A stretch of DNA of 64,000 bases from CAIQPS01 sp963721365 (lineage in GTDB: Bacteria; Actinomycetota; Thermoleophilia; RBG-16-64-13). The stretch is taken from the NCBI GenBank assembly GCA_963721365.1, contig CAVRJE010000016.1:1-64000 (forward strand). Reading direction: 5' to 3'. Positions 53,007-61,262 of this stretch are shown piece after piece. How positions within the stretch are numbered: position 1 is the first letter of the stretch; every line of letters begins with the position of its first letter. Below the pieces are notes generated by a model. That model ran no database searches, was not told the DNA's origin, and saw only the letters and a program-made list of their open reading frames with translations. The position numbers were made by a program, and so were the translations under genes.

Positions 53007-53600
53007 GTGAAGTCATTCTTCGGTTGGACGGCTCCCCTGTTCAAACTCAGCCGGCACCGGTTCTCAGATGCCGATTTCCAGCGCTTCGCGGACCACGTGC
53101 GGCCGTGCGTGCCGTCCGGCGGCCGGTTGCTCGACTTGGGCGGCGGCACCGGGGACCTAGGCCTGGGGGTCGGAAGAGCGCTCGGCGCCGATGTCGTCGT
53201 GGCGGACGTCACCCCCGAGATGCTCTATCGGGTCTCCGCGCATCCGTCCATGTCGGTCCGGCTCACGGCCGCCGAATCCCTCCCCTTCGCCGATGCCTAT
53301 TTCGACGGGCTGCTTTGCTCGGACGCCTTCCATCACTTCCGCGACCAAGCAGCCGCGGCGCGAGAGATGGCCCGCGTGGTGCGGCCCGGGGGCTGCATGC
53401 TGGTGCTCGAGTTCCGCCGAGCCGGCTTCGGCCACTTTCTGGTATTCGCTGAGCGCCGCCTCGGGGAGCCCGGCTCCTTCCTCGAGCCCGAGGAACTTCG
53501 TACCCTACTGGCCGCGGAGGGCGTTGACGGCTCGATTACCCAGAAGGGGCTGATCACCTACACGTTCGCCGGCTACAACCGGGGAACGCACACGGCCTAG
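53007..53600 (+). CDS. SAM-dependent methyltransferase, class I (Methyltransf_11-like)
   Basis: 197 residues from a GTG at 53007. Motif I is GGRLLDLGGGTGDLGLGVGR (SAM site), motif II ADVVVADVTPEML, and motif III ESLPFADAYFDGLLCSDAFH; ARVVRPGGCMLVLEFRRAGF is motif IV. UbiE/COQ5-like in pattern, but the acceptor is unknown. It follows the HPS-RraA gene by 27 nt and is itself followed after 13 nt by the start of a second, truncated copy. Confidence 0.88.
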   Translation: MKSFFGWTAPLFKLSRHRFSDADFQRFADHVRPCVPSGGRLLDLGGGTGDLGLGVGRALGADVVVADVTPEMLYRVSAHPSMSVRLTAAESLPFADAYFDGLLCSDAFHHFRDQAAAAREMARVVRPGGCMLVLEFRRAGFGHFLVFAERRLGEPGSFLEPEELRTLLAAEGVDGSITQKGLITYTFAGYNRGTHTA

Positions 53601-53613
53601 CCGAGGAGCCGGA

Positions 53614-53709
53614 GTGTCCGTGTTCCGTTGGGCCGCGCCGCTCTTCAAGCGCGGCGCCCGTCACTGGGGCGATGGCGACTTCCGGTTCATCGCCGGTAGG
53701 CTGCGGCCC
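53614..53709 (+). pseudogene. Truncated paralogue of the preceding methyltransferase (first 32 codons only)
   Basis: A GTG with GAGGAG upstream opens a frame reading VFRWAAPLFKRGARHWGDGD then FRFIAGRLRP. This aligns residue by residue with FFGWTAPLFKLSRHRFSDAD and FQRFADHVRP of the neighbour. The similarity stops exactly at the Arg-Pro before the SAM-binding motif. The sequence then becomes the 3' end of panC on the other strand, so this is a broken tandem copy or an assembly join. Confidence 0.72.
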
Positions 53710-54559
53710 ACGGTGATGTTGTCGATCAGCCTCGTCTCGCCGAACCAGACCGCAGGCGCGATCAGGCAGGTACCGACGACGACGTCGCAGCGAGGCCAGG
53801 TCGTCCGTGTCCACGATCTCCACGTAGTCGATCTTCGCGAGGTCCGCTTCCGCGACCAGCGCGCAGATCTCGTCCTTGAGCCGCCGGACATCACGCTCTC
53901 CGTTCTCCACCAGCGTCAGCGCCGCCGACAGAGCCCGGTGGAGCACGGGCGCCTGCGCCCGCTCCTCCGGGGAGAGCCGGACATTGCGCGAGCCGAGGGC
54001 AAGGCCGTCGGGCTCGCGGACGGTGGGGCAGGGCACTATCCGGACGGGGATGTCGAGTTCTCTCACCATCTTCTTGATCACTGCCAGCTGCTGAGCGTCC
54101 TTCTCCCCGAAGTACGCCCGGTCCGGCCGGCAGATGTTGAAGAGCTTGGTCACGACCGTGCACACACCCACGGAAGTGGCCCGGCCTTGATGCTCCGCAC
54201 AATCCCTGGGTCAGCCCTTCCACCTCGACCCAGGTGGAGAAGCCCTTCGTCGGGTACATCTCCCACACCGGCGGGCTGAAGACAAGGTCGGCGCCGGCGT
54301 TCCGCGCGAGCGCCAGGTCACGTTCCAGGTCGCGGGGATAGGTCTCGAGATCCTCGCCCGCCCCGAACTGAGTTGGATTGACGAAGATCGATACGACGAC
54401 GAACCCGTTTTCGGCTCGCGCCCGGCGGATCAGAGAGAGGTGCCCCTCGTGGAGGGCCCCCATCGTAGGAACGAGCCCGATGGTCGCGTCCCGGCCTCGA
54501 GCCTCTTCGAGCACGGACCGCACGCCGGCGATCGTCTCGATGCAGGGGATGCGCGCCAT
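53661..54559 (-). CDS. panC: Pantothenate synthetase (two frameshifts; unusual C-terminus)
   Basis: Joins pantoate and beta-alanine using ATP. The ATG at 54559 overlaps the peptidase stop by one base. The N-part reads IGLVPTMGALHEGHLSLIRR (HIGH-like motif), VVSIFVNPTQFGAGEDLETY and FSPPVWEMYPTKGFSTWVEV. An extra G near 54169 shifts the frame; the next frame reads VCTVVTKLFNICRPDRAYFG, then EKDAQQLAVI and GLALGSRNVRLSPEERA. A second extra base near 53780 leads to LIAPAVWFGETRLIDNI, where PanC normally ends. Here the frame runs 17 residues further, across the remnant methyltransferase, to a stop at 53661, so its natural stop seems to have been lost. Confidence 0.9.
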
Positions 54560-55548
54560 CAACCGCGGGCTCCCGTGCCGCTGCCTGCCTCCGCGTCCCG
54601 CCCCGCCCAGTCGGACACCGACGGCGCCCCTCCCAGGCTCTCGGCCTCCCGCACCGCCCGGCGGATGCTTGCCGCGACCGCTTCCGCGGCGGCCACCCCC
54701 ACCTGGAACACGTTGCTCGTCCGGCGGCCGGTCGCCATCACGAAGACACAGTCTCCGTCTCGAGGAGTGTGAACGGGGTCTATCGCCCGAGCCATACCAT
54801 CGTGAGCCATGCGAGCGACGATGGCGCATTGCAGTTTGTCGAGTGCGGCGTCGGTCATGACGACCGCGAGCGTGGTGCTTTCGATGGCGCCGAAGACCGG
54901 CGCCGAGGTCATGGCGAGCAGCGAGGCCTTGCTGCCGGCGAACCCAGCGCCGCGGCGCGCCCCTGCGAGGATGTCCCCCCGCTCATCCAGTACGTCGCCC
55001 AGCGCGTTCACCACGGTCAGCGCGCTCACGGTCACGCGGCCGCCGATCTCCACCGAGGCCAGGCCTACCCCGCCTTTCATCAGCCCCTCGAAGTTGAGCA
55101 GCTTGCCGACCGTCGCTCCCGTGCCCGCGCCCACCGACCCTTCCCCGACGATATGCCCTGCCGAGGCCGCCGCCTGATACGCCTCCCGAGCGCGCGGGCA
55201 GGCTTCCGCGCTCCCGAGGCCGAGGTCGTAGATGACCGCGGCGGCGACGAGGGGGATCTTGGCGAACGGGGTCTGGTATCCGTGCCCGCCCTCCTGGAGG
55301 AAGGTGGTGACTCCCGCGGCCGCCGCCAATCCCGGTGCGCTCCCCCCGGTCAGAAGAACGGCATGGAGCTCCGCTACCGAAGCGTACGGCGAAAGAAGGG
55401 CGGTCTCGAGCGTCCCCGGGGCTCCTCCCCGGATGTCGACCGACGCGACCACCCCTTGGGGAGCCAGCACGGCCGTGCAGCCGGTCAGCCCCTCCAGGTC
55501 GGAGTAATGACCGATGGAGATCCCTTCGAGCGGGAGTTCGGCCGCCAT
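54559..55548 (-). CDS. P1/S58-family peptidase (DmpA-like Ntn hydrolase)
   Basis: 329 residues, self-processing fold. ISIGHYSDLEGLTGCTAVLA and SVDIRGGAPGTLETALLSPY are the N-terminal signatures, with LLTGGSAPGLAAAAGV and LLNFEGLMKGGVGLASVEIG in the middle. VSALTVVNALGDVLDE contains the conserved Asn. GAIESTTLAVVMTDAALDKL holds the residue cleaved to generate the N-terminal nucleophile (Thr/Ser). Family members are aminopeptidases acting on D-amino acid or beta-peptides, or amide hydrolases; the substrate here is unknown. Next to panC, suggesting beta-alanine/amide metabolism, but this is only contextual. Confidence 0.9.
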   Translation of the reverse strand: MAAELPLEGISIGHYSDLEGLTGCTAVLAPQGVVASVDIRGGAPGTLETALLSPYASVAELHAVLLTGGSAPGLAAAAGVTTFLQEGGHGYQTPFAKIPLVAAAVIYDLGLGSAEACPRAREAYQAAASAGHIVGEGSVGAGTGATVGKLLNFEGLMKGGVGLASVEIGGRVTVSALTVVNALGDVLDERGDILAGARRGAGFAGSKASLLAMTSAPVFGAIESTTLAVVMTDAALDKLQCAIVARMAHDGMARAIDPVHTPRDGDCVFVMATGRRTSNVFQVGVAAAEAVAASIRRAVREAESLGGAPSVSDWAGRDAEAGSGTGARG

Positions 55549-55577
55549 TTCGCCTCCGGGTCTGCTCGGGTCCGGAC

Positions 55578-56873
55578 CTACCGCGAGTTCTTCCTCATCT
55601 GGTCAAGGAACTCCGTATTGGACTTGGTCTCCTTGAGCTTCTGGATGAGCAGCTCGATGGCGGCGTTCGGGTCGAGCGCATGGAGCACCGACCGCAACTT
55701 CCAGACCATCTTGGCCTCGGCCGGATCCATCAGGAGCTCTTCCTTCCGCGTGCCGGAGTTCTCGATGTCGATGGCCGGGAAGATCCGCTTGTTCGCCAGC
55801 TGGCGGGTGAGCCGTACTTCCCAGTTGCCGGTACCCTTGAACTCCTCGAAGATGACCTCGTCCATCCGCGACCCCGTCTCCACAAGCGCCGTGGCGAGGA
55901 TGGTGAGCGAGCCCCCCTCCTCGATGTTCCGGGCGGCCCCGAAGAATTTCTTGGGCGGATAGAGCGCGGTCGAGTCCACCCCACCCGAGAGGATGCGGCC
56001 GCTGGCCGGCGCCTGCAGGTTGTAGGCCCGGGCCATACGGGTGATGGAGTCAAGAAGCACGACCACGTCCCTGCCCACTTCAACCAGGCGCTTGACCCGC
56101 TCCAGCACCAACTCGGTGACCTGCACGTGGTTCTCGCCCGGCATGTCGAACGTAGAACTGACCACTTCGCCCGTCACCGTACGCTCCATGTCGGTGACCT
56201 CCTCCGGCCGCTCATCGACGAGCAGCACGAGCAGGTGCACCTCGGGGTTGTTGGTAGCGATGGCGTGCGCCAGATCCTTCAGGATGGTTGTCTTCCCCGC
56301 CTTCGGAGGCGAAACGATCAGGCCTCGCTGGCCCTTGCCGAGGGGACTCATGATATCCATGACCCGGGCGGAGAGGCGATCGGGCGTGGTCTCGAGCCGC
56401 AGGCGCTCATCGGGGAACAAGGGCGTCAGCGAATCGAAGGTCGGGCGGTGGCGCGCCTGCTCGGGATCCATACCGTTGACGGTCTGGATCTTGAGGAGGG
56501 CGTGGTACTTCTCGTTGTCGCGCGGGGTCCGCACTTGGCCGTTGATCTCGTCGCCCCGACGCAGCTTGAAGCGTCTGATCTGAGACAGGGACACATATAT
56601 GTCGGAGTCCGACTGGGTGTAGCCCTGGGTCCGCAGAAAGCCGTAGCCATCCGGGAGGATATCGAGCAGCCCGGTGCGAAAATGCAGGCCTCTGTCCTGG
56701 GATTGCTCGTTCAGGATCTTCATGATGAGATCCTGCTTCGAGTACTTGCGGAAGTTCTTGATGCCGAGCTCCCCGGCGACCATGTGCAGGTCGGACAGGA
56801 GCTTGGGCTCGATCTCGGCCAGCGAGGTGGCTCTTGCCGTCGTGCGGCTTTCTTGTTCGTCGTTCTCGTTCAT
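55578..56873 (-). CDS. rho: Transcription termination factor Rho
   Basis: RNA-dependent ATPase hexamer, 431 residues from the ATG MNENDEQ (a TTG three codons earlier is also open). The N-terminal Rho_N helix is LHMVAGELGIKNFRKYSKQD. The RNA-binding cold-shock fold contains LDILPDGYGFLRTQGYTQSD. Walker A is IVSPPKAGKTTILKDLAHAI, with LLVLLVDERPEEVTDM, R-loop/Q-loop VVVLLDSITRMARAYNLQAP and GSRMDEVIFEEFKGTGN. It lacks the long basic insertion of mycobacterial or streptomycete Rho. It follows the glpX-like gene by 43 nt. Confidence 0.97.
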   Translation of the reverse strand: MNENDEQESRTTARATSLAEIEPKLLSDLHMVAGELGIKNFRKYSKQDLIMKILNEQSQDRGLHFRTGLLDILPDGYGFLRTQGYTQSDSDIYVSLSQIRRFKLRRGDEINGQVRTPRDNEKYHALLKIQTVNGMDPEQARHRPTFDSLTPLFPDERLRLETTPDRLSARVMDIMSPLGKGQRGLIVSPPKAGKTTILKDLAHAIATNNPEVHLLVLLVDERPEEVTDMERTVTGEVVSSTFDMPGENHVQVTELVLERVKRLVEVGRDVVVLLDSITRMARAYNLQAPASGRILSGGVDSTALYPPKKFFGAARNIEEGGSLTILATALVETGSRMDEVIFEEFKGTGNWEVRLTRQLANKRIFPAIDIENSGTRKEELLMDPAEAKMVWKLRSVLHALDPNAAIELLIQKLKETKSNTEFLDQMRKNSR

Positions 56874-56916
56874 TCGCAACAATCTCTTCTTTCGTTCGTT
56901 CGTTCTTTGAACCTGG

Positions 56917-57954
56917 TCATCTGATTCCGAGAGCCACCATCGGGCCCCCGTTCTCGGAGCGATGCAACGTCCTTATGGTGCGGACCGCGTGGCAGTTGGA
57001 GCACAGCACCAGCGTCTCGGTCTGCACGCCGTCGGGCCGCACGTCTATGCCCCGGAGGAACCTGCCCCCGGTCACGCCCGTGGCTGCGAACAAGACACCG
57101 TCGCCGGCCATGTCGGCAGTGGCCAGAGGAGCCTCGACATCATCGAGACCGGTCGCCCGCACCTGCTCCACCTGATGGCGGGATACCGGCCAGAAGCGGG
57201 CGCGTATCTCGCCGCCGAGGCAGCGCATGGCCGCCGCTGCGATCACTCCTTCGACGGAGCCTCCTATCCCGATGGTCATGTGGACTCCGCTGTCTCTGGC
57301 CGCAGCCGCGATGCCGGCCGAGATATCGCCGTCGGGTATCAGCCTGAGACGCGCGCCCGCCGCCCGTATCTGAGCGGCCAATTCGTCGTGCCGCGGCCTG
57401 TCGAGGACGACCACCACGAGCTCTCCGGGCTCACGCCCAAGGGCCGCGGCGACGCGGCGGATGTTCTCGCCCACCGACGCGTCGATATCGACGGCAGCCC
57501 CAGCACGGCCGGCGACCATCACCTTCTGCATGTACATCTCGGGCACCGGCATCAGGCTTCCCCGGGGTCCCGCAGCTATCATCGCCAGTGCGCCCTCGGC
57601 TCCGCGGGCAAGGGCGTTGAGGGCTTCGAGGGGCTGCACCACGGCGTCCCATACCGGGGAGAGGCTTTTGGCCTCGCCGGTTTCGCTGACCTCGCCGGTC
57701 TCGCCGGCCCAGTCCCCGGGGACGCCGCCCAACTCGTCTCCCGGCTGAAGCAAGGCAGGCCCCCGGCCGCTGCCGCGGCTCGCGACCACTCTGACCTTCA
57801 CAGGCATCTCGGCCAGAGCGTCGGCCATCGCCGTGCGGGCCGCCATTTCACCGGCCAGCCCATCGCCCCGCCCGATCCAGTCCGCCGCTCCCAGCGCGGC
57901 CGCCTCGGTCACCACCGCGAAACGCGCACATATACAGCGGCCCTCAGCGTTCAC
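56917..57954 (-). CDS. GlpX-fold (class II fructose-1,6-bisphosphatase-like) protein with altered active-site motifs
   Basis: 345 residues that align over the whole class II FBPase (GlpX) fold: TEAAALGAADWIGRGDGLAG at the N-terminus, PVPEMYMQKVMVAGRAG, IPDGDISAGIAAAARDSGVH and IGIGGSVEGVIAAAAMRCLG. The C-terminal ATGVTGGRFLRGIDV and TETLVLCSNCHAVRTI also fit. The expected metal/catalytic motifs are changed. GRGDKxxAD reads GRGDGLAGE, GEGExDEAP reads ASRGSGRGP, and DPxxGT reads QPLEAL. The late Glu (LGGE) is retained. It overlaps the 2-phosphoglycerate kinase stop by 11 bp, so it belongs to the cDPG operon. It may be inactive as FBPase, act on another phospho-compound, or be regulatory. Confidence 0.85.
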   Translation of the reverse strand: MNAEGRCICARFAVVTEAAALGAADWIGRGDGLAGEMAARTAMADALAEMPVKVRVVASRGSGRGPALLQPGDELGGVPGDWAGETGEVSETGEAKSLSPVWDAVVQPLEALNALARGAEGALAMIAAGPRGSLMPVPEMYMQKVMVAGRAGAAVDIDASVGENIRRVAAALGREPGELVVVVLDRPRHDELAAQIRAAGARLRLIPDGDISAGIAAAARDSGVHMTIGIGGSVEGVIAAAAMRCLGGEIRARFWPVSRHQVEQVRATGLDDVEAPLATADMAGDGVLFAATGVTGGRFLRGIDVRPDGVQTETLVLCSNCHAVRTIRTLHRSENGGPMVALGIR

Positions 57955-58910
57955 CAGCCTGCACCTCAGTCTGCTCGATGACTCCGTACAGCGCGTCCAC
58001 TACCGTCCCGACCGTGTCGTCGATGCTCACGTTGTCTACCACGAGCGTGCCCTCCGTCGCGGCCCGCTCGAGGATGAACCCCTGGATCTTCCTGATATCG
58101 TCGAACCCCTGCAGATATCGGGCCAGCTTTCTCTTGCCGGAGGTCTGCTGCTCGCGCACCATGAAATGGCTCCTGTGAAGCGCGGGGTCGGTCACCGAGA
58201 CGACCAGTGGCAGCAGCAACACATCCGACATGCGCTCTTCGCTCGCCCTCGGCGCCAGCATTCCCGGCACCATATGTACCCCTTCTACCACCAGACTCGT
58301 CCGCTCCCTTATCGCCCGGTCGATGATGGCGAGCACTCCCACCGCGACCATCTCGACCTGCTCCATGAATCCCAGCAGCCCCGCGTCGAACCCCGCGCCC
58401 ACCGGGATCCTCACCGCCATACCCGCCTCGTACGACGAGTAGTGGATGGACGGCATGCAGCGTCTCCGAAAAGAACGCCCGCATCGCCTCCCGGATGGAA
58501 TCGGTGGAAATGATCCTCACGATCCCCAGCCGCTCCGCCACCTGCGCCGCGATGGTGCTCTTCCCCACTCCCGTCGCGCCGCCGATGAGTACGACGACCG
58601 GTCGGTCTTCGGCCGCCATTCGGTTCCAGACCCGGTACCGCAGCAGATACCGGGGCTCCACGCTATCGGCGAGCACCGTCTCCACCAACCGGCGAAGCTC
58701 GACCACGCTGATCTCGCGCTCCGCGGACTGCAACAGCTGCCACTCCACATCGAGCGCCACTGCATATGCCCGCTGCGGCGAAAGCCCGGTAGAGGTGAGA
58801 GCCGTCGCGAGAAGCCCCTTGGAGAACGGGACCTTGTGCCCCTCGCTCACCAGCTGGATGGGAGGCCCCTCGGGCTTCCCTGTCGCCTCGCGCGACTCTC
58901 CCTTCTCCAT
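57944..58910 (-). CDS. pgk2: 2-phosphoglycerate kinase (one frameshift)
   Basis: Phosphorylates 2-phosphoglycerate to 2,3-diphosphoglycerate in methanogens, the first step to cDPG. The ATG at 58910 has AAAGGTGA upstream (GTG at 58922 is an alternative). An N-terminal ATP-cone-like region reads GHKVPFSKGLLATALTSTGL and ISVVELRRLVETVLADSVEP. The kinase domain has Walker A VLIGGATGVGKSTIAAQVAE and IISTDSIREAMRAFFSETL. An extra C near 58458 shifts the frame; the next frame continues MPSIHYSSYEAGMAVRIPVG, ERTSLVVEGVHMVPGM and DDIRKIQGFILERA. Repaired length is about 320 residues, as in archaeal 2PGK. cpgS lies 16 bp upstream. Confidence 0.9.
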
Positions 58911-58926
58911 GGGACCGTTCACCTTT

Positions 58927-60327
58927 TCACAACCGCTCCTCGAACCTCTCTCTCGCCGACGCCGCCAATCCCCGGGCCAGCGCCTCCAGCGCCCCGCTGC
59001 CCTCCTCGGGCTCGCCCTCCGCAGAGACCTCCATCGGCACGTTGTCCATGAAGATCACCGGGAGCCCTCGCGCCACCGCCTCTTCGGCCACCACGTCGAT
59101 GGCCGCCGCCTTGATCTCCGTGAGCACTGCATCGACCCGGCCCATCGCCTCGCTCTGGAGGTCCTGCCTGAGTGCCGCGCGATCGGCGAGGTGGGTAGAG
59201 AACAACTCGATCCGGCATCCCCACCGCTCCTCCAGATGCCTGCGCAGTACCGCTTTCTGCGCCTCGGGCGCCGTCGAGAAACAGGCGACCCTTCGGCCCC
59301 GCACGTCCTCGACGGGCCGGGGGCGGAACACCACGGGCAGCACGGGCATACCCGGCCGCACCCTCTCCACCGCTTCCCGGACCATCCGGACCTTCTCCGG
59401 CGACGCCAACGGCTCCTCGGCCATCGTCAAGACGACCGCGTCGCTGATAAGCAGCCGGTAGGCGCCCAAGTAGCCGGCGATGTCGTCCACCGCCTGGTGC
59501 GCCCCTGCCACCAACAGCCGGGCATCGCTGCCCACCGGCGGCTGAGCCGCTCCGCTCCCTTCCAGCACGATCAACTCCGGCCCCAGGCTGTTCGCCAACC
59601 TGACCCCCTCGGCGACGTTGGTAGCGAACGGCTGTCCCGCCATGCCTCCCCCGCAACGCCGGCACCCAACGGTCACGACTCCGCTCAGAACGGCGTCTTC
59701 GAAGTGATCCGAGGCCGCATGGCGCCCCCGCCTACTCCAGGCAAGCAGGTCTTCTGCCTCCAAACGCCGCTTGGTCCCGTCGATGACCTCGGGCTCCGCC
59801 GGTCCGCCCCGCCCCATGGCAACCACGACGATCCCTGGGTGTCCCGCCCGCGCGGGGACGGCTGCTTGAAGGACCCGGGCCACATACCCGCTGATGGCGG
59901 TCTTCCCCACTCGCTTGCCGGTACCGATGATGGCCAACGAGGGAGCCGTGCAAATACGTTCGGAAGTCGCGGGGCTGAAGTGGAAATCGGGACCTACGTA
60001 GCCCACCTCGCGCGCCAAAGTCTTGCTCGCAAGGCGAAAACGTTCTACGTATCCTAGCACCGGTTCGTCACTAAGGTCAACGACCACTTGGGGGCGATAA
60101 CGGTCGATGGCGGTGTCGAGCCCCCGCGACCAGTCTTCGTCGAAGATCACGGGCAGGCCATACGCCTCCTCCGCCCCTTCTTCCAGACCGCCCCGCAGGA
60201 TCTTCTCCGCCCCCCCAAGGAAGAGGGCCGCCCGGAAGTCGAACCGGTCGGATGCCTGCCGCAGCGCGTCGACGACCACCGGAGGGTAGTGCTCGCCGTC
60301 GATCAGGACTACGGCCGAGAGTCTCAT
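58927..60327 (-). CDS. cpgS: Cyclic 2,3-diphosphoglycerate synthetase
   Basis: ATP-dependent enzyme closing 2,3-diphosphoglycerate to cyclic 2,3-diphosphoglycerate. 466 residues, matching the methanogen enzyme (about 460). The N-domain begins VVLIDGEHYPPVVVDALRQA and AALFLGGAEKILRGGLE, then the family segment DLSDEPVLGYVERFRLASKT. The P-loop domain has SLAIIGTGKRVGKTAISGYV (Walker A) and LIVLEGSGAAQPPVGSDARL. It ends with AVLTEIKAAAIDVVAEEAVA and a helical tail. Frame intact. Known mainly from Methanothermus/Methanobacteriales, where cDPG is a thermoprotectant and phosphate reserve. Bacterial role unknown. Confidence 0.9.
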   Translation of the reverse strand: MRLSAVVLIDGEHYPPVVVDALRQASDRFDFRAALFLGGAEKILRGGLEEGAEEAYGLPVIFDEDWSRGLDTAIDRYRPQVVVDLSDEPVLGYVERFRLASKTLAREVGYVGPDFHFSPATSERICTAPSLAIIGTGKRVGKTAISGYVARVLQAAVPARAGHPGIVVVAMGRGGPAEPEVIDGTKRRLEAEDLLAWSRRGRHAASDHFEDAVLSGVVTVGCRRCGGGMAGQPFATNVAEGVRLANSLGPELIVLEGSGAAQPPVGSDARLLVAGAHQAVDDIAGYLGAYRLLISDAVVLTMAEEPLASPEKVRMVREAVERVRPGMPVLPVVFRPRPVEDVRGRRVACFSTAPEAQKAVLRRHLEERWGCRIELFSTHLADRAALRQDLQSEAMGRVDAVLTEIKAAAIDVVAEEAVARGLPVIFMDNVPMEVSAEGEPEEGSGALEALARGLAASARERFEERL

Positions 60328-60346
60328 CGCGTCGCGAGGCGCCGCA

Positions 60347-61102
60347 TCAGCCGGGAGAGCGATCGAATTCCACGATGCTCTCGCCGCCGTGGAACGGGTA
60401 GCGCCGCGACACCGTCACGTGCTCGCCCTTGATCTCCACGACGTTGTAGCAGGGCTTGGTATCGCCGCGCAGACGGAGCGTGGCCACGGTGCCGGCGTTG
60501 ACGACGTACATGTTCTCCAGACGCCACGCGTACGGCACGTGCTTGTGGCCGGAGAGCACAAGGTCAACCCCGCACTCCACCAACACTTCCAGCACGTCGC
60601 CCGCGTCGTTGACGATGTTGCGCTCCCTTCCGGTGCCGGGGATGGGCAGCAGGTGGTGGTGGAGCATGAAGATCTTGACGTCGTCCGGGTTCTCCATGAA
60701 CGCTTCCCGGATCCACTGGTACCGGTGCCGGCCGATACGGCCGTAGTCGAGGTCGGGTTCGGTGGAATCCACACCTAGCAGCGTCACCCCCTGCTTGCGG
60801 ACGATCGTCTGGCGGGCGGCGAAGAGCCGCTCGAAGTGGGCGTACCCCACGTTACGGCTGTCATGGTTGCCAGGCACGACGAGAACATCGGGGCACGTAA
60901 GCCTGTCCAGGTACTCGCGCGCCTCCCGGAACTCCTGGCGGTATCCCATGTTCGTCAGGTCGCCGGTGACGGCGACGATGTCGGGGCTCAGGTCGTTGAC
61001 CTCCACCAGCGTCCGGTCCAGCAGGTTGGGCACGAAGTACTGCGAGCCCAGGTGCAGGTCGGACAGGTGAGCGATAACGCACGAGCGGGTCTGATCTCCC
61101 AT
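60347..61102 (-). CDS. Calcineurin-like metallophosphoesterase (class III PDE/CpdA-like)
   Basis: 251 residues with all metallophosphoesterase motifs: IAHLSDLHLGSQYF (DxH), DIVAVTGDLTNMG (GDxxN), VLVVPGNHDSRNVG (GNHD), KIFMLHHHLLPIPG and LVLSGHKHVPYAWR (GHxH). It resembles 3',5'-cyclic nucleotide phosphodiesterases of the CpdA type. It is 19 nt upstream of cpgS and presumably the first gene of that operon, so a role in hydrolysing cDPG or a related cyclic phosphate is an attractive but unproven idea. Confidence 0.9.
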   Translation of the reverse strand: MGDQTRSCVIAHLSDLHLGSQYFVPNLLDRTLVEVNDLSPDIVAVTGDLTNMGYRQEFREAREYLDRLTCPDVLVVPGNHDSRNVGYAHFERLFAARQTIVRKQGVTLLGVDSTEPDLDYGRIGRHRYQWIREAFMENPDDVKIFMLHHHLLPIPGTGRERNIVNDAGDVLEVLVECGVDLVLSGHKHVPYAWRLENMYVVNAGTVATLRLRGDTKPCYNVVEIKGEHVTVSRRYPFHGGESIVEFDRSPG

Positions 61103-61206
61103 CGTGACTACTCCGCCCGGGGACGCGCTTCAGAATGGAGTTTCGCCGGGTGCCCACCGCGGGCGTGGGACGCGATGGGCGAGTGCGAGGCTAGGACGCA
61201 GGAGCG

Positions 61207-61223
61207 GCGTAGCGGCGCTACGC
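61207..61223. repeat. Short perfect hairpin between thrC and the phosphoesterase gene
   Basis: GCGTAGC-GGC-GCTACGC forms a 7-bp stem with a 3-nt loop in the 160-nt gap. No T-run follows on either strand. The rest of the gap shows no gene; CAGAATG (about 61131) and CATTCTG (about 61280) form a longer-range inverted pair. Confidence 0.5.
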
Positions 61224-61262
61224 GCGCGACCGAGGACGACGCATCGCGCCGACCAGTGCGCA

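Noticed and set aside
56885..56910. TTCG microsatellite upstream of rho as a phase-variable switch
   Set aside because: Only about three perfect units and lying outside the coding frame; too short to infer phase variation.
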